Source of the DNA: Pseudodonghicola flavimaris | GTDB lineage: Bacteria > Pseudomonadota > Alphaproteobacteria > Rhodobacterales > Rhodobacteraceae | NCBI RefSeq assembly: GCF_030164425.1 | Contig: NZ_JASNJD010000025.1 | Coordinates: 21,292 to 85,291 of the forward strand | Direction: 5' to 3' | Length of the DNA stretch: 64,000 nucleotides | Shown: positions 1 through 8,777 of the stretch, piece after piece | How positions within the stretch are numbered: the stretch's first letter is position 1 | Layout of the letters: each line of letters begins with the position of its first letter | Program-made: the position numbers and the translations under genes | The notes under the pieces: model-generated | What the model was told of the DNA's origin: nothing | The model's database searches: none | What the model saw: only the letters and a program-made list of their open reading frames with translations

Positions 1-39
1 CAGTGTCAGGCCGGACACCCCGGCGGCGACCCCGTTCAT
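1..39 (-). CDS. Start of next gene of the HlyD operon, probably ABC transporter ATPase (partial)
   Basis: An ATG on the minus strand overlaps the stop codon of the HlyD-like gene in an ATGA arrangement and opens a frame that runs off the left edge of the window. Only 13 codons are visible (MNGVAAGVSGLTL). HlyD/YbhG-type fusion proteins are usually followed by an ABC ATPase and permeases, and the residues VSGLTL fit the first beta strand of an ABC ATPase. The product name is therefore inferred from context. Confidence 0.45.
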   Translation of the reverse strand, partial: MNGVAAGVSGLTL

Positions 40-1103
40 TTCACGACATTTGCAAGGAAGTCAGGCCATGCAGCATCTGGATCGAGCCGCAGATAGGCCA
101 TGCCGGGAAGACCGGTTTTTACATATTCGATATGCTGAACCAAAAGGTCCGGATCGATGCGTGCCCGCACCCTGAACATCAGCTTTTCGCGCTCATCCGC
201 GGTTTCGACCGTTTTGGGTGTAAACTGCGCAACATCGGCCACATAGGAGACCGCTGCAGGGATCACGATGTCCGGTGCCGCATCCATGACAAGGCGAACT
301 TCGGAGCCGACCTGAACCCTGCCGACCTGAGAGGTTGGGAGGAAGACCGTCATGTAGACATCGGCAAGGTCGACCAAACTCAGGATACGTCCGCCAGAGC
401 TTACAATTTCACCCTCCTGGGTGACGCGATATTGAATTCGGCCATCGCGCGGCGCCTTGAGCGTGGCATCGTTCAGCGAGGCCTGAATGGAATCGATGGA
501 GGCTTTCGCCGCATCGACGGCGGCCTCTGCATCTACCACCTGAGCGAGGGCGCTGCTCACGCCGGCTTGGGCTGCGGCATAGCTTGCTTCAGCCGAGGCA
601 ACGCCCGCGAGAGCTTGGGCATTATTCGAGCGGTCGTCATCCAGTACCTGCTGTGACACTGCATTGCTCTCGACCAGCCGCTCCGAGCGGGCAAGACGCA
701 GGGCGGTCGCATCCGCGACGGCTTGGGCTTGACTCACGGCCGCCTCCGCCGCGCGTTTCTGCGCTTCGGCCTGTGCTACGAGAGCCTTCGCGGTTTCAAC
801 ACCAATCTCAGCGCGGCGCAGCTGTGCTTCCGCTTGGCGTTTTTGGGCGTTCAGCTGCACCACATCCATCTGCACGAGAACGTCCCCTGTATGGACGAAA
901 TCGCCCTCAGCCGGCAGGATACTTGCGATGCGTCCGCCAGTCAGTGCAGAAATATCGAACTCCGTAGCTTCTATGCGGCCATTCGCCGCCGCGAGCCCAG
1001 TCGGCAGACCTGGATCGCGCATTTCAGTCCAGACAAGATAGCCAACGGCACCTGCAAGCGCTACGAGGGCGGCAAGAAGGTATTTCTTATTCGATTTTTT
1101 CAT
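36..1103 (-). CDS. HlyD-family periplasmic membrane fusion protein of an efflux ABC system
   Basis: The 355-residue protein has one N-terminal membrane anchor (about residues 8-26) followed by the usual fusion-protein order: a lipoyl half-motif near residue 50 (SALTGGRIASILPAEGDFV), a long Ala/Gln/Glu-rich coiled-coil hairpin (about 85-215), the second lipoyl half (LKAPRDGRIQYRV, about 215) and a beta-barrel and membrane-proximal region. Proteins of this family (YbhG, YhiI, HlyD) link an inner-membrane ABC or MFS exporter to an outer-membrane channel. The next gene overlaps its stop by ATGA, so it heads an operon that continues out of the window. It is divergent from a tetR gene, the usual arrangement for repressor-controlled drug efflux. 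The exported substrate cannot be told from sequence. Confidence 0.9.
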   Translation of the reverse strand: MKKSNKKYLLAALVALAGAVGYLVWTEMRDPGLPTGLAAANGRIEATEFDISALTGGRIASILPAEGDFVHTGDVLVQMDVVQLNAQKRQAEAQLRRAEIGVETAKALVAQAEAQKRAAEAAVSQAQAVADATALRLARSERLVESNAVSQQVLDDDRSNNAQALAGVASAEASYAAAQAGVSSALAQVVDAEAAVDAAKASIDSIQASLNDATLKAPRDGRIQYRVTQEGEIVSSGGRILSLVDLADVYMTVFLPTSQVGRVQVGSEVRLVMDAAPDIVIPAAVSYVADVAQFTPKTVETADEREKLMFRVRARIDPDLLVQHIEYVKTGLPGMAYLRLDPDAAWPDFLANVVK

Positions 1104-1162
1104 GACGGCGATCCGGGCAAGAGAAGAAATTTCAGGCTAGGCAAAATGGCCTTTTGTGTCTA

Positions 1163-1184
1163 TTTGCGCAGCAATTACTGCAAA
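1163..1184. promoter_or_regulatory. Possible TetR operator in the divergent hlyD/tetR intergenic region
   Basis: The gap of about 120 bases between the two divergent genes holds an interrupted dyad: TTTGC at 1163-1167 facing GCAAA at 1180-1184, with GCAG/CTGC nested inside it slightly off centre. TetR-type repressors usually bind such dyads between divergent genes. The arms are short, so this is only a candidate. Confidence 0.3.
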
Positions 1185-1227
1185 GTCAACGGTCGATGAT
1201 ATCGCCGCTAGGGAGGGCAATGAGCAC

Positions 1228-1825
1228 ATGCGCAGCAGTTCGAACTCTGAACCTCGACAGATCTCGGGACGCCAACGCGTTCTGGAGGCGGCGGTCGTCC
1301 TGTTTTCTCGATCTCCCTACTCCGAAGTCGGCGTCCGCGATCTTGCTGCGAGAGCCGGCGTGGGCCGGCGTGGATGTCGCATACGTTAATCGAGCCTTCG
1401 GATCCAAAGCCGAGTTGTTCAGGGCGGCAATCCTCGCAGTCATGAAGATCGATGACTTGTTCGACGAACCCATATCTTCCGGTGCTCTCATCGAGAGAAT
1501 CTGCAACGTCATCACCGATGACGCGTCAACCGATGTGAACGAAGGCAGGGTGTTGGACATCGTCCTGCGATCCTGCACAAGCGCGGAACCAAGGGAGATC
1601 ATCCGTGAGATCTTGGAGCAGAACTTCGTGGCACTACTCACCCGTACATTCGGTGAGCATGAGAAGATGGCGGTGATGTTCGCCACCTCATTTCTTTTCG
1701 GCGCGATTCTTTCTCGGAATATCTTGGAGATCGAGCCGATCAGATCGATATCCGACGATGAACTTCGATCTGTCTCCGCCTCTCTGTTACAGAGTATTTT
1801 GAACGACAATAATAAACTTGATTAG
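1228..1825 (+). pseudogene. TetR/AcrR-family regulator disrupted by a 10-bp tandem duplication
   Basis: The first part of the frame encodes a typical TetR helix-turn-helix start (RVLEAAVVLFSRSPYSEVGV, then RDLAARAGV). It then runs into a stop at 1387-1389. The remaining ligand-binding part (VDVAYVNRAFGSKAELFRAA onward) continues in another frame to 1825. The switch falls on a perfect tandem repeat of GCCGGCGTGG at 1354-1363 and 1364-1373. Removing one copy restores ARAGVDVAYVNR and one open frame of about 196 residues. The start chosen is the ATG at 1228, 10 to 15 bases after GGGAGGG. The gene is divergent from the HlyD-like exporter and was presumably its repressor. As read, it cannot make a full repressor. 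Confidence 0.85.
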
Positions 1826-1892
1826 GGAGGGGCACCATCGGATTTTGAAGAGGGTGACAGGCTGGTGATGCCCCCGGATTTCGTCAGCATGA

Positions 1893-2170
1893 CTGGGGCT
1901 GTTCCTCATTGTAGTATATGCGCCAGGCCTTTAACTTTTCGGCGGCATCTGCACGGGTTATGAATCAATGCTGGTCCAGACATTTCGTCCGGAACTGGCC
2001 GCTGAATGCTTTGATGAAAGCGGTGTCCGTCAGCTATTTCGGGCGCGATAAGCCCAGAGCGAGGCCGCGCTAATAGTCCCAGAGGGCCATGTCGCGCGAC
2101 ACGAACTCGGTGCCCTGATCCGCGCAAATGGTATTGTGGGAGCGTGGCTTCCTACCGGTCGCCGGCTCTT
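1893..2170 (-). pseudogene. Remnant of an IS3-family transposase (OrfB integrase core)
   Basis: The minus-strand translation shows the end of an IS3-type rve integrase: DQGTEFVSRDMALWDY, then LSRPK, TDTAFIKAFSGQFRTKCLDQ and AAEKLKAWRIYYNEEQP. In-frame stops follow WDY, SRPK and DQH, so it cannot be translated. The remainder of 1826-2347 holds no gene that I can recognise. It is an old insertion scar between the efflux regulator and the storage operon. Confidence 0.75.
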
Positions 2171-2347
2171 CAGGCACGAAGTTCAGCTACCTGCGGGCGT
2201 TGGCCCGGGCTTTTGCCAGAATCAGGATCCTTGTGACAAACACATTGCGGCACGATTTGCATTTGCGAGCTGTTAACCCTGCTTCACCACGATTATCGTG
2301 AACCTTCGCTGAGCGAATTGCCTCTCGTGTTGCCAAGACGGCCCATA

Positions 2348-3124
2348 TCAGGCCGTGGTGTGATATCCGTTGTCGGCATAGACGACCGAGCCACTCATCG
2401 GTGCGGCGACGGGACTGGCTAGAAAGGCTGCGAGTCTGCCTATTTCCTCGATATCAACCAGCTTGCCAGAAGGAGTGCGCGCACGCACCTCATCCAACAA
2501 CGCATCGAAGCGGTCAATTCCCGAGGCGGCACGCGTCTTTACTGGTCCGGCGGAGAGCGCAAAAGCACGGATGCCTTCCTCTGCAAGATCGGCGGCGACA
2601 TAGCGAACCGAAGCCTCAAGGGCGGCCTTGACCGGTCCCATCAGATTGTAATTCTCGACCACCCTGTCAGCGCCATAGAAGCTGACGGTAATCAGCGACC
2701 CACCCGACTTCATTAAAGGCCGGGCCAATCGCGTCATACGCAGGAAAGAATGGCAGGAAACGTCTATGGCCAGTGCAAACCCCTCAGCCGTGGAGTTGAC
2801 CACGCTGGTATGCAGATCCTCGCGGGGGGCAAAAGCAATCGCATGAAGGAGAAAATCCAGCTGCCCCCATTCCGAACCTATACGATCGAACACGGCTTCC
2901 AATTGGCCGGGCTCGCGCACATCGCAGGGCAGCAGTAGTTTTGCGTCTACTTCTTCAGAGACCGGCGCAACCCATTGATGCGCTTTGTCGTTCAGATAGG
3001 TCAGCGCAAGCTCTGCCCCAGCCGCGCGGAAAGCATGCGCACAGCCAGCAGCGATACTTGCCCTATTCGCAACACCCACGACAAGCCCGCGTTTGCCGTT
3101 CAAATCAATCACTCCACTCATCAT
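2348..3124 (-). CDS. fabI: Enoyl-[acyl-carrier-protein] reductase, FabI type
   Basis: The 258-residue short-chain dehydrogenase-type protein reduces the enoyl-ACP double bond with NAD(P)H in fatty acid elongation. The N-terminal nucleotide-binding segment (GVANRASIAAG) is the altered Rossmann motif typical of FabI. The catalytic pair appears as YNLMGPVK (Tyr, six residues, Lys), and AGPVKTRAASGI matches the FabI loop after it. It is the last gene of the phaC-pta-ackA-fabI operon, and its start overlaps the ackA stop. It is probably a second copy beside a chromosomal housekeeping fabI. Within this operon it may reduce crotonyl- or enoyl-type intermediates when polymer storage and acetate metabolism are balanced. 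That role is inferred. Confidence 0.85.
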   Translation of the reverse strand: MMSGVIDLNGKRGLVVGVANRASIAAGCAHAFRAAGAELALTYLNDKAHQWVAPVSEEVDAKLLLPCDVREPGQLEAVFDRIGSEWGQLDFLLHAIAFAPREDLHTSVVNSTAEGFALAIDVSCHSFLRMTRLARPLMKSGGSLITVSFYGADRVVENYNLMGPVKAALEASVRYVAADLAEEGIRAFALSAGPVKTRAASGIDRFDALLDEVRARTPSGKLVDIEEIGRLAAFLASPVAAPMSGSVVYADNGYHTTA

Positions 3125-4290
3125 AATCCCATCAAGCTGACAGCCTCGGATGCGATGATGCTCTCTTCATCCGTAGCGATGACAAAGGCTCGGATCCGGC
3201 TTTTCTGTGAACTGATTTCACGGGCGTTTCTGACATTGGCCAGGTGATCAAGCTCCAGCCCTAGCCACGCCAACCGGTTCGCCACGTTTTCTCGGATGCC
3301 GGGTTGGTGTTCGCCGACCCCAGCAGTGAAGACCAATGCGTCGATGCCGCCAAGACTGGTCGTCAGCCGTCCCACCTCGCCCGCAATCCGCTGGCAAAAA
3401 AGATCGATTGCTTCGACGGCCTCGGGGCGGGCACTCGTCATGAGCTCCCGGCTGTCGGCTTCGAAACCCGAAACGCCAAGGAGCCCGCTTTCGTGGTACA
3501 ACATTGTTTCAACGCGTTTCAGATCCCAATCCAGCTCTCCCATCAGATAAAGAATCACGCCCGGGTCCAGAGCGCCTGAACGTGTGGCCATTGGGACTCC
3601 GTCAAGGGTGGAAAAGCCCATCGAGCTGTCCACGCTCATGCCATTTTCCATCGCGCAAAGGCTGGCACCGCTGCCCAGATGGGCAACCACCGCCTTGGCG
3701 CCGGGCACGATTTCAGCAAGCTCTCGCGCGATAAAACTGTAGGAGAGCCCGTGGAAGCCGTAGCGCTTGATGCCTTGATCATGCAGCGCGCGGGGAATCG
3801 CGAAACGGCGGGTCAGCGGTTTCTGTGTCGCGTGGAAAGCGGTATCGAAGGAAGAGGTCTGCGGCAGACCTGGGTAGAGACCGCGCATCGCCTGGATCAA
3901 CCGCAGACTTTGCGGCTGATGCAGCGGGGCCAGGCGAGCCAAGTCGTCGATCTGGGAAATCACCTTGTCGGTGATGAGGGTGGGGCTTGTGAATATATCG
4001 CCGCCGTGAACCACTCGGTGCCCGACCATCGCCAAACGCGATAGATCGAATTGCCCCGCCAGCCAGCCAAAGGCATGATTAAGCACTCCCCTCAAATCAT
4101 CAACCTCTGCTTTCAGCACTTGCGAAAAGGTCGCGCCCTTCCGTTTCAGGCGGAGCTCGAACGGTTCATCACGAAAATCGATCACACCAGTTGCCAGCCG
4201 GCTGGGTCCCGTCTGCGTCAGTGCAAAGAACCCCAACTTGATAGTCGATGATCCGGCATTGAACGTCAGGATCAGATCTCGCTCCATCAC
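3121..4290 (-). CDS. ackA: Acetate kinase
   Basis: The 389-residue protein has the ASKHA fold signatures of acetate kinase: LTFNAGSSTIKLGFF at the N terminus, VGHRVVHGG around residue 90, FDTAFH, RYGFHGLSY, and AHLGSGASLC in the phosphate-binding segment. It interconverts acetate plus ATP and acetyl phosphate plus ADP in the cytosol. Its start overlaps the stop of the upstream Pta gene by ATGA, and its stop overlaps fabI, so the three are translationally coupled. Together with Pta it forms an acetyl-CoA/acetyl-P/acetate valve next to a PHA synthase. Length is close to the family norm of about 400 residues. Confidence 0.95.
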   Translation of the reverse strand: MMERDLILTFNAGSSTIKLGFFALTQTGPSRLATGVIDFRDEPFELRLKRKGATFSQVLKAEVDDLRGVLNHAFGWLAGQFDLSRLAMVGHRVVHGGDIFTSPTLITDKVISQIDDLARLAPLHQPQSLRLIQAMRGLYPGLPQTSSFDTAFHATQKPLTRRFAIPRALHDQGIKRYGFHGLSYSFIARELAEIVPGAKAVVAHLGSGASLCAMENGMSVDSSMGFSTLDGVPMATRSGALDPGVILYLMGELDWDLKRVETMLYHESGLLGVSGFEADSRELMTSARPEAVEAIDLFCQRIAGEVGRLTTSLGGIDALVFTAGVGEHQPGIRENVANRLAWLGLELDHLANVRNAREISSQKSRIRAFVIATDEESIIASEAVSLMGL

Positions 4291-5681
4291 GCGACCACTT
4301 CGGTCTTGCGGCTTACCGCGAGCTTGGCCAACGCTGCCGAGGCAATGCGCGCCGACAGCGGGTCGGCGCGGCTTGTCAGCACGATGGGAACCCGAGCGCC
4401 CAGCACGAGGCCCGCAGCGGTGGCTCCGGCAAAATAGATCAACTGCTTTGCCAGCATGTTCCCGGCCTCAAGGTCCGGAACGAGCAAGATATCAGCCTCG
4501 CCCGCTACCGGCGAGATGATGCCCTTCGTAGCCGCCGCTTCAGGGCTGATGGCATTATCAAAAGCCAGCGGGCCATCGACCATCGCCCCCGTAATCTGTC
4601 CGCGTGCCGCCATCACGGTCAAGGCCGCTGCATCTAGCGTCGCGGGCATAGCCGGGTTTACAGTTTCAACCGCGGCCAGCACAGCAACTTTGGGTCGCTC
4701 CAAACCGAGAAGATGCATAAGATCGACTGCGTTCTGGCAGATGTCGCGTTTCTGCTCCAGCGTGGGCGCAATATTGATCGCGGCATCGGTGACGATCACA
4801 GGCTTGCCATAGGCTGGCACATCCATTCCGTAGACGTGGCTTATCCGCCGTTCGGTACGCAGACCACCGGTTTTCGAGACCACAGCCGCCAAGAGCTCAT
4901 CCGAATGCAGGCTGCCCTTGACAAGAGTCGAAATGCGCCCGGCCGCCGCCAGTTCGACTGCACGGGCAGCGGCGGCGTGGCTGTGCGGGGTGTCTTCGAT
5001 CACCATGTCGTCAAGTGCCACGCCCGCTGCCTCGGCGGCGGCACGGATCTTTGGTTCGGGGCCGATCAGCAAGGGCTCAAAAATCCCCTCATCTCGTACC
5101 TCAATCGCGCCAAGGATTGCCGCTTTGGAGCAGGGATGCACGATTCCCGCCGAAACGGCGGCCAGCCCCCGCGCCTCATCGACAAAGTTCTGATAGCGGC
5201 TCTTATAGCGGATCATCGCTTCCGGCATGTTGTCAGGCGTCCACATCACCTGCGATGTCGGGGCAATGACGAGTGCCTCGCCCGAAAGCACGGTTTCACC
5301 CTGTTGGTTGGCGCAGATCGTCGAAAGCCGTACCCGATTTTGACCGGTGATGAGCTCTATTACCTCGACGGTGGCGGTAATGGTGTCGCCCGGTGAGACT
5401 GGTTTCAGAAAGCGGATTTGTTGACCCAGATAGATGGTGCCAGGTCCCGGCAAGCGGGTGCCCAGAACGGCAGACACCAGCGCCGCGGTCCACATTCCGT
5501 GAATGACGACATGGCCAAATGGGCCGTGAGCGGCAAAACCGGCATCCATATGCGCGGGATTGTTGTCCCCCGATACCGCGGCAAAAAGCGCGACGTCGTC
5601 AACACCCACGGCACGCGTCAGGGCTGCCCGGTCGCCGGGCTGCAACTGATCGAAGGTTCGGTTGGTCAAAGCATCGGTCAT
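4287..5681 (-). CDS. Bifunctional MaoC-like enoyl-CoA hydratase / phosphate acetyltransferase
   Basis: I chose the ATG at 5681 (MTDALTNRTF) because it lies just downstream of the phaC stop (5687-5689), and the first 40 codons of the longer frame would be phaC sequence read in another frame. The 464-residue product has an N-terminal hot-dog MaoC domain (residues 1-140, hydratase-2-like motif AVSGDNNPAHMD). A PTA_PTB domain (about 160-460, ending VLGARVPIVLTSRADPLSAR) moves acetyl between CoA and phosphate. This fusion is a known alphaproteobacterial family. The MaoC part could hydrate enoyl-CoA to (R)-3-hydroxyacyl-CoA for the neighbouring PHA synthase, while the Pta part supplies acetyl phosphate to AckA. 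Confidence 0.88.
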   Translation of the reverse strand: MTDALTNRTFDQLQPGDRAALTRAVGVDDVALFAAVSGDNNPAHMDAGFAAHGPFGHVVIHGMWTAALVSAVLGTRLPGPGTIYLGQQIRFLKPVSPGDTITATVEVIELITGQNRVRLSTICANQQGETVLSGEALVIAPTSQVMWTPDNMPEAMIRYKSRYQNFVDEARGLAAVSAGIVHPCSKAAILGAIEVRDEGIFEPLLIGPEPKIRAAAEAAGVALDDMVIEDTPHSHAAAARAVELAAAGRISTLVKGSLHSDELLAAVVSKTGGLRTERRISHVYGMDVPAYGKPVIVTDAAINIAPTLEQKRDICQNAVDLMHLLGLERPKVAVLAAVETVNPAMPATLDAAALTVMAARGQITGAMVDGPLAFDNAISPEAAATKGIISPVAGEADILLVPDLEAGNMLAKQLIYFAGATAAGLVLGARVPIVLTSRADPLSARIASAALAKLAVSRKTEVVA

Positions 5682-5686
5682 GATGG

Positions 5687-7510
5687 TCACTTCTGGAACA
5701 CATAAGTGCCGGGAGCTTTGGCAAGCGCCGTGCCCATGGCTGGTGGGGCAGCCATCGCGCTCGAATGTGCAGCCAGCCATTTTTGCCAGACTAACCACCA
5801 CGATCCTTTCACCTGCTCATGTTTGGCCTGCCAGTCTTCAGCCGACAGCAGCGGTATGCCGTGTTTGTGAGTCCCCAAACGATAATGGCGACGCGGATGG
5901 TCCGGTGGGCTGACGATCCCGGCGTTGTGTCCGCCTGAAGTAAGCGTGAAAGTCACTTCGCAGTCGGTGAACTGGTGGATCTTGTAGACCGATTTCCAAG
6001 GCGCCACGTGATCGCGCTCGGTGCCGACAGCGAAGAGCGGTACCTGAATGTTCTGCAAGAGGACCGTCTGTCCATCCGCAATGAAGCGGCCCGAGGAGAG
6101 TTCATTGTTCAGGTAGAGTTTGCGAAGATATTCCGAGTGCATCCGGTATGGCATGCGCGTGCTGTCCGCGTTCCAGGCCATCAGGTCATTCATCGGTGTG
6201 CGTTCGCCCATCATGTACTCACGTACCATGCGCGACCAGACCAGATCGTTCGAGCGCAATAGCTGGAACGCTCCAGACATTTGGTCCGCCGAGAGGTAGC
6301 CGCGGTTCCACATCATGCTGTCCAAAAAATGCAGTTGGCTCGGGTCGATAAAAAGAGCCAGTTCTCCAGGCTCTGTAAAATCCACCTGCGCCGCAAGCAG
6401 CGTGACCGAGCTGAGCCGGTCGTCAGCCTGCCCACCCATCGCTGCCGCCGCGATCGAGAGCAGCGTACCGCCGAGACAATAGCCCACGCCATGCACTTTG
6501 GTCTTTGGAACCAGAGTATTGATTTTTGATAATGCGGCCATGACCCCAAGCTCAAGATAGTCTTCCATTTCCAGATCACGGTCGGAGACATCTGGATTTC
6601 GCCAAGAAATCGCAAAGACGGTATGGCCCTGCGCCACCAGCCAGCGGATCAGCGAATTTTCTGGGGAGAGGTCGAGAATATAGTATTTCATGATCCAGGC
6701 AGGAACGACCAGAACTGGTTCGGGGTGCACTTTATCGGTTGTCGGGCTGTATTGGATCAACTCGATCAGATGGTTGCGGTACACGACGTTACCCGGCGAA
6801 ACTGCGACAGTCTCACCAGGCAAGAAGGCCTCTGTCCCTACTGCGGGGCGGTCGGTCATCTTGCGCGCTTGGTCCTCCATGAGGTTCTGGAAGCCTTTGA
6901 CAAAATTCATGCCACCTGTGGCCCAGGTGCGAGCGATAACTTCCGGATTGGTGAAGGGATTGCTTGACGGAGCGAACACGTCCAGCATCTGTTTCGCCGC
7001 GAATGAGCCGACCTCTTCGTGGTGCTTCGTCATGCCCGGCACTTCATGCGTGACGTTGTGAAGCCATTGTTGCTCAAGAAGGAAAGCCTGAGCCATCCAA
7101 CTGAATGGTGGCTTGCTCCAGGCCTCGTCGGAGAAGCGGTTATCGCCAGGAAGGGGCTCGATCGCCGGTGGTGTTTGCGGATCAAATGTCGACGACCAGA
7201 GCCACGCCGAAAGCCGTTTCCATTTGCGATCGGCTTTGACGGCCAACTCCATTCGCTTGCCAGGCGCAGAGGCCAGATGGAAGGCCCAGTCGAAATAAGC
7301 CATTGCCGCCGAGCCGGGCGACGCGCCGCCGGTAAACTGGCCGGAGAGAGCCTCGCGCATTTTATCATAGGCCTGAAATGCCTCGATCCCCAGCGGCTCA
7401 CTCTCGCCCTGAGTTGAAGGTAGCCTTCGCATCGACCGCATGAAGGACTTGTTGTCGGCGCCTGCTTCCGAAGGCTTGCGTGGGTCGGAATTCTTCGAAT
7501 CCTGCGCCAT
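5687..7510 (-). CDS. phaC: Poly(3-hydroxyalkanoate) synthase
   Basis: The 607-residue protein polymerises 3-hydroxyacyl-CoA into PHA granules. The lipase-box-like nucleophile motif is VGYCLGG, with the Cys in place of Ser as in PhaC. The alpha/beta-hydrolase core also shows PAWIMKYYILDL, FAISWRNPD and, near the C terminus, GHNAGIVSPP with the catalytic His; the Asp lies in GTERDHVAPW. An ATG at 7510 (MAQDSKNSD) follows GAGGA by about nine bases and gives a normal family length. A longer frame to 7654 would run over the divergent phasin start. It is the first gene of the operon with Pta, AckA and FabI. The length fits class I. Confidence 0.95.
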   Translation of the reverse strand: MAQDSKNSDPRKPSEAGADNKSFMRSMRRLPSTQGESEPLGIEAFQAYDKMREALSGQFTGGASPGSAAMAYFDWAFHLASAPGKRMELAVKADRKWKRLSAWLWSSTFDPQTPPAIEPLPGDNRFSDEAWSKPPFSWMAQAFLLEQQWLHNVTHEVPGMTKHHEEVGSFAAKQMLDVFAPSSNPFTNPEVIARTWATGGMNFVKGFQNLMEDQARKMTDRPAVGTEAFLPGETVAVSPGNVVYRNHLIELIQYSPTTDKVHPEPVLVVPAWIMKYYILDLSPENSLIRWLVAQGHTVFAISWRNPDVSDRDLEMEDYLELGVMAALSKINTLVPKTKVHGVGYCLGGTLLSIAAAAMGGQADDRLSSVTLLAAQVDFTEPGELALFIDPSQLHFLDSMMWNRGYLSADQMSGAFQLLRSNDLVWSRMVREYMMGERTPMNDLMAWNADSTRMPYRMHSEYLRKLYLNNELSSGRFIADGQTVLLQNIQVPLFAVGTERDHVAPWKSVYKIHQFTDCEVTFTLTSGGHNAGIVSPPDHPRRHYRLGTHKHGIPLLSAEDWQAKHEQVKGSWWLVWQKWLAAHSSAMAAPPAMGTALAKAPGTYVFQK

Positions 7511-7647
7511 ATGAGGGTTCCTCAATCGTTGAAAATAAGCCTGCGGAAGCTTAATCATCGGTCGTTGACTAATGTCAATGGACGAAGTAGGAATGCAGGC
7601 ACAGATGGTAACCTCCGGTCCCAATCCTTCGCAAAGGAAGTCTAAAA
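7511..7647. promoter_or_regulatory. Divergent promoter region between phaC and the phasin-like gene
   Basis: This 137-base gap separates two diverging genes and must hold both promoters and ribosome sites. AAGGAAG sits just before the plus-strand phasin start, and GAGGA precedes the minus-strand phaC ATG. I could not pick confident -35/-10 pairs or an operator. Confidence 0.5.
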
Positions 7648-7944
7648 ATGACAACGAAACCGACCACAGCTCAAACCGCGCCCTTTCAAGCTGCCGCGGC
7701 AGTTGCGTTTCCGGCCCAATTCGTTGACTTGATGACGCGTTCCGCTCAGGCCTCTCCCGAGGCGTGGCGCGAAGGCTGCGATCTTCTTGCCTCAGTTGCC
7801 GAGGATAACGCTAGAATGCTGCACGAACTTGCTAAGGCAGACACGCCGCTCACCGCTGCCGCCCTGCTCGCGCAATACTGGCAAGATATGGCACGCAAGA
7901 GCTTTGACCATCTGGTACAAACAGCCGTTCCCCAAAAGGCCTAA
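7648..7944 (+). CDS. Small phasin-like granule protein
   Basis: The 98-residue protein begins with a Thr/Ala-rich tail and continues as one amphipathic alpha-helical stretch (FVDLMTRSAQASPEAWREGC, then LASVAEDNARMLHELAKAD and YWQDMARKSFDHLVQTAV). Phasins coat PHA granules with just such helices, and the gene is divergent from phaC, a classic place for one. It is shorter than common phasins (about 110-150 residues) and I see no diagnostic motif, so the assignment rests on helix pattern, the Ala/Gln-rich start and position. Confidence 0.6.
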   Translation: MTTKPTTAQTAPFQAAAAVAFPAQFVDLMTRSAQASPEAWREGCDLLASVAEDNARMLHELAKADTPLTAAALLAQYWQDMARKSFDHLVQTAVPQKA

Positions 7945-8100
7945 GCTGCCTGCCGCGTTTTCGCTCCCGCCAAGAACCTTCGGTTTCTTGAGTGCACTGA
8001 TGACAGGAAGTGGGGCGCACGGCTCTGATGATGGGTTAGGTAGCCCTTCCTGACGGTACTTGTGTCAGAATGATCCATGAAGGATCAGGAGGAAAAGGCT

Positions 8101-8374
8101 ATGAAGGAAGTCTCTAATCATCGGCGTTGACTTGGCGAAACAGGTCTTCCAACTGCACGGAGCGACAGCAGACGGCGAGATCGTGTTTCGCAATAAACTG
8201 TCGCGAAAGCAGTTCCTGGCGTTCATGCTGATGCATCCCGGATGCATTGTTGCGGTGCACGGCCCTTCACTGGCCGCGATCGGCCATGAGGTGTGCCTGA
8301 TCGCGCCAAAGTTCGTCAAGCCGTACTTGAAGAACCGTGAACGACACGAGTTGGTCGTTGTAGGCCATGCTTGA
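8101..8374 (+). pseudogene. Truncated, frameshifted IS110-family transposase fragment
   Basis: After an ATG at 8101 (MKEV) one base has shifted the frame. The readable part is LIIGVDLAKQVFQLHGA, then FRNKLSRKQFLAFM, parallel to the intact IS110 transposase at 8778-9806 (IGIDLTKAVFQVHGA, FRKKLTRKQLSEFM). About a dozen residues around the expected Glu-Ala-Cys segment are missing, and the frame ends soon after LIAPKFVKPYLK. It is a decayed relative of, not a copy of, the intact element. Confidence 0.8.
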
Positions 8375-8777
8375 CGAGCGGGTCGCTATCTGCGGAAGGA
8401 CTCTGCCCTGCGCGGCATGAAGTGCGCGCGGATGGCGGCGACAGCCCTGGCTACCTTCGCGACAGTGGCGGTATCAAGGTTGGCGCGGGGGTCGGCCATT
8501 TCTCTTTTGTGGTTGCCGCCCGTAATGCAAGAAGTTTGTGACCCTGTTGGCGTGTGATCGAGTGCGCACTTTTGTCAGGCCTTCATGATGCGGCATTCTC
8601 AAAAGCCGCGGGCCGGGATGGTGATCAGCGGATCGGGTCCAAATCTAATCGCCGAGCTTTCTGCTCGCAGAGAACGACTGGTTTTCCCGATCCGGATCTG
8701 TTCGATCGTTTTGCCCATTCAGGTCGCCGTCTTCTCACACTCCCCTCGGCACCGTCGCTAGCAGTTCGACATGAGCA
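8375..8777. other. Intergenic region between IS110 sequences without a recognisable gene
   Basis: This stretch of about 400 bases lies between a broken IS110 fragment and the intact IS110 transposase. A 37-codon minus-strand frame at 8386-8499 (MADPRANLDTATVAKVARAV onward) is preceded by no good ribosome site and resembles nothing I know. I read the whole as insertion debris. Confidence 0.5.

Noticed and set aside
7967..7986. Hairpin after the phasin gene as a terminator
   Set aside because: The stem has a mismatch and no T run follows.
8386..8499. 37-codon minus-strand frame between IS110 sequences
   Set aside because: No ribosome site, no recognisable family, and it lies in insertion debris.
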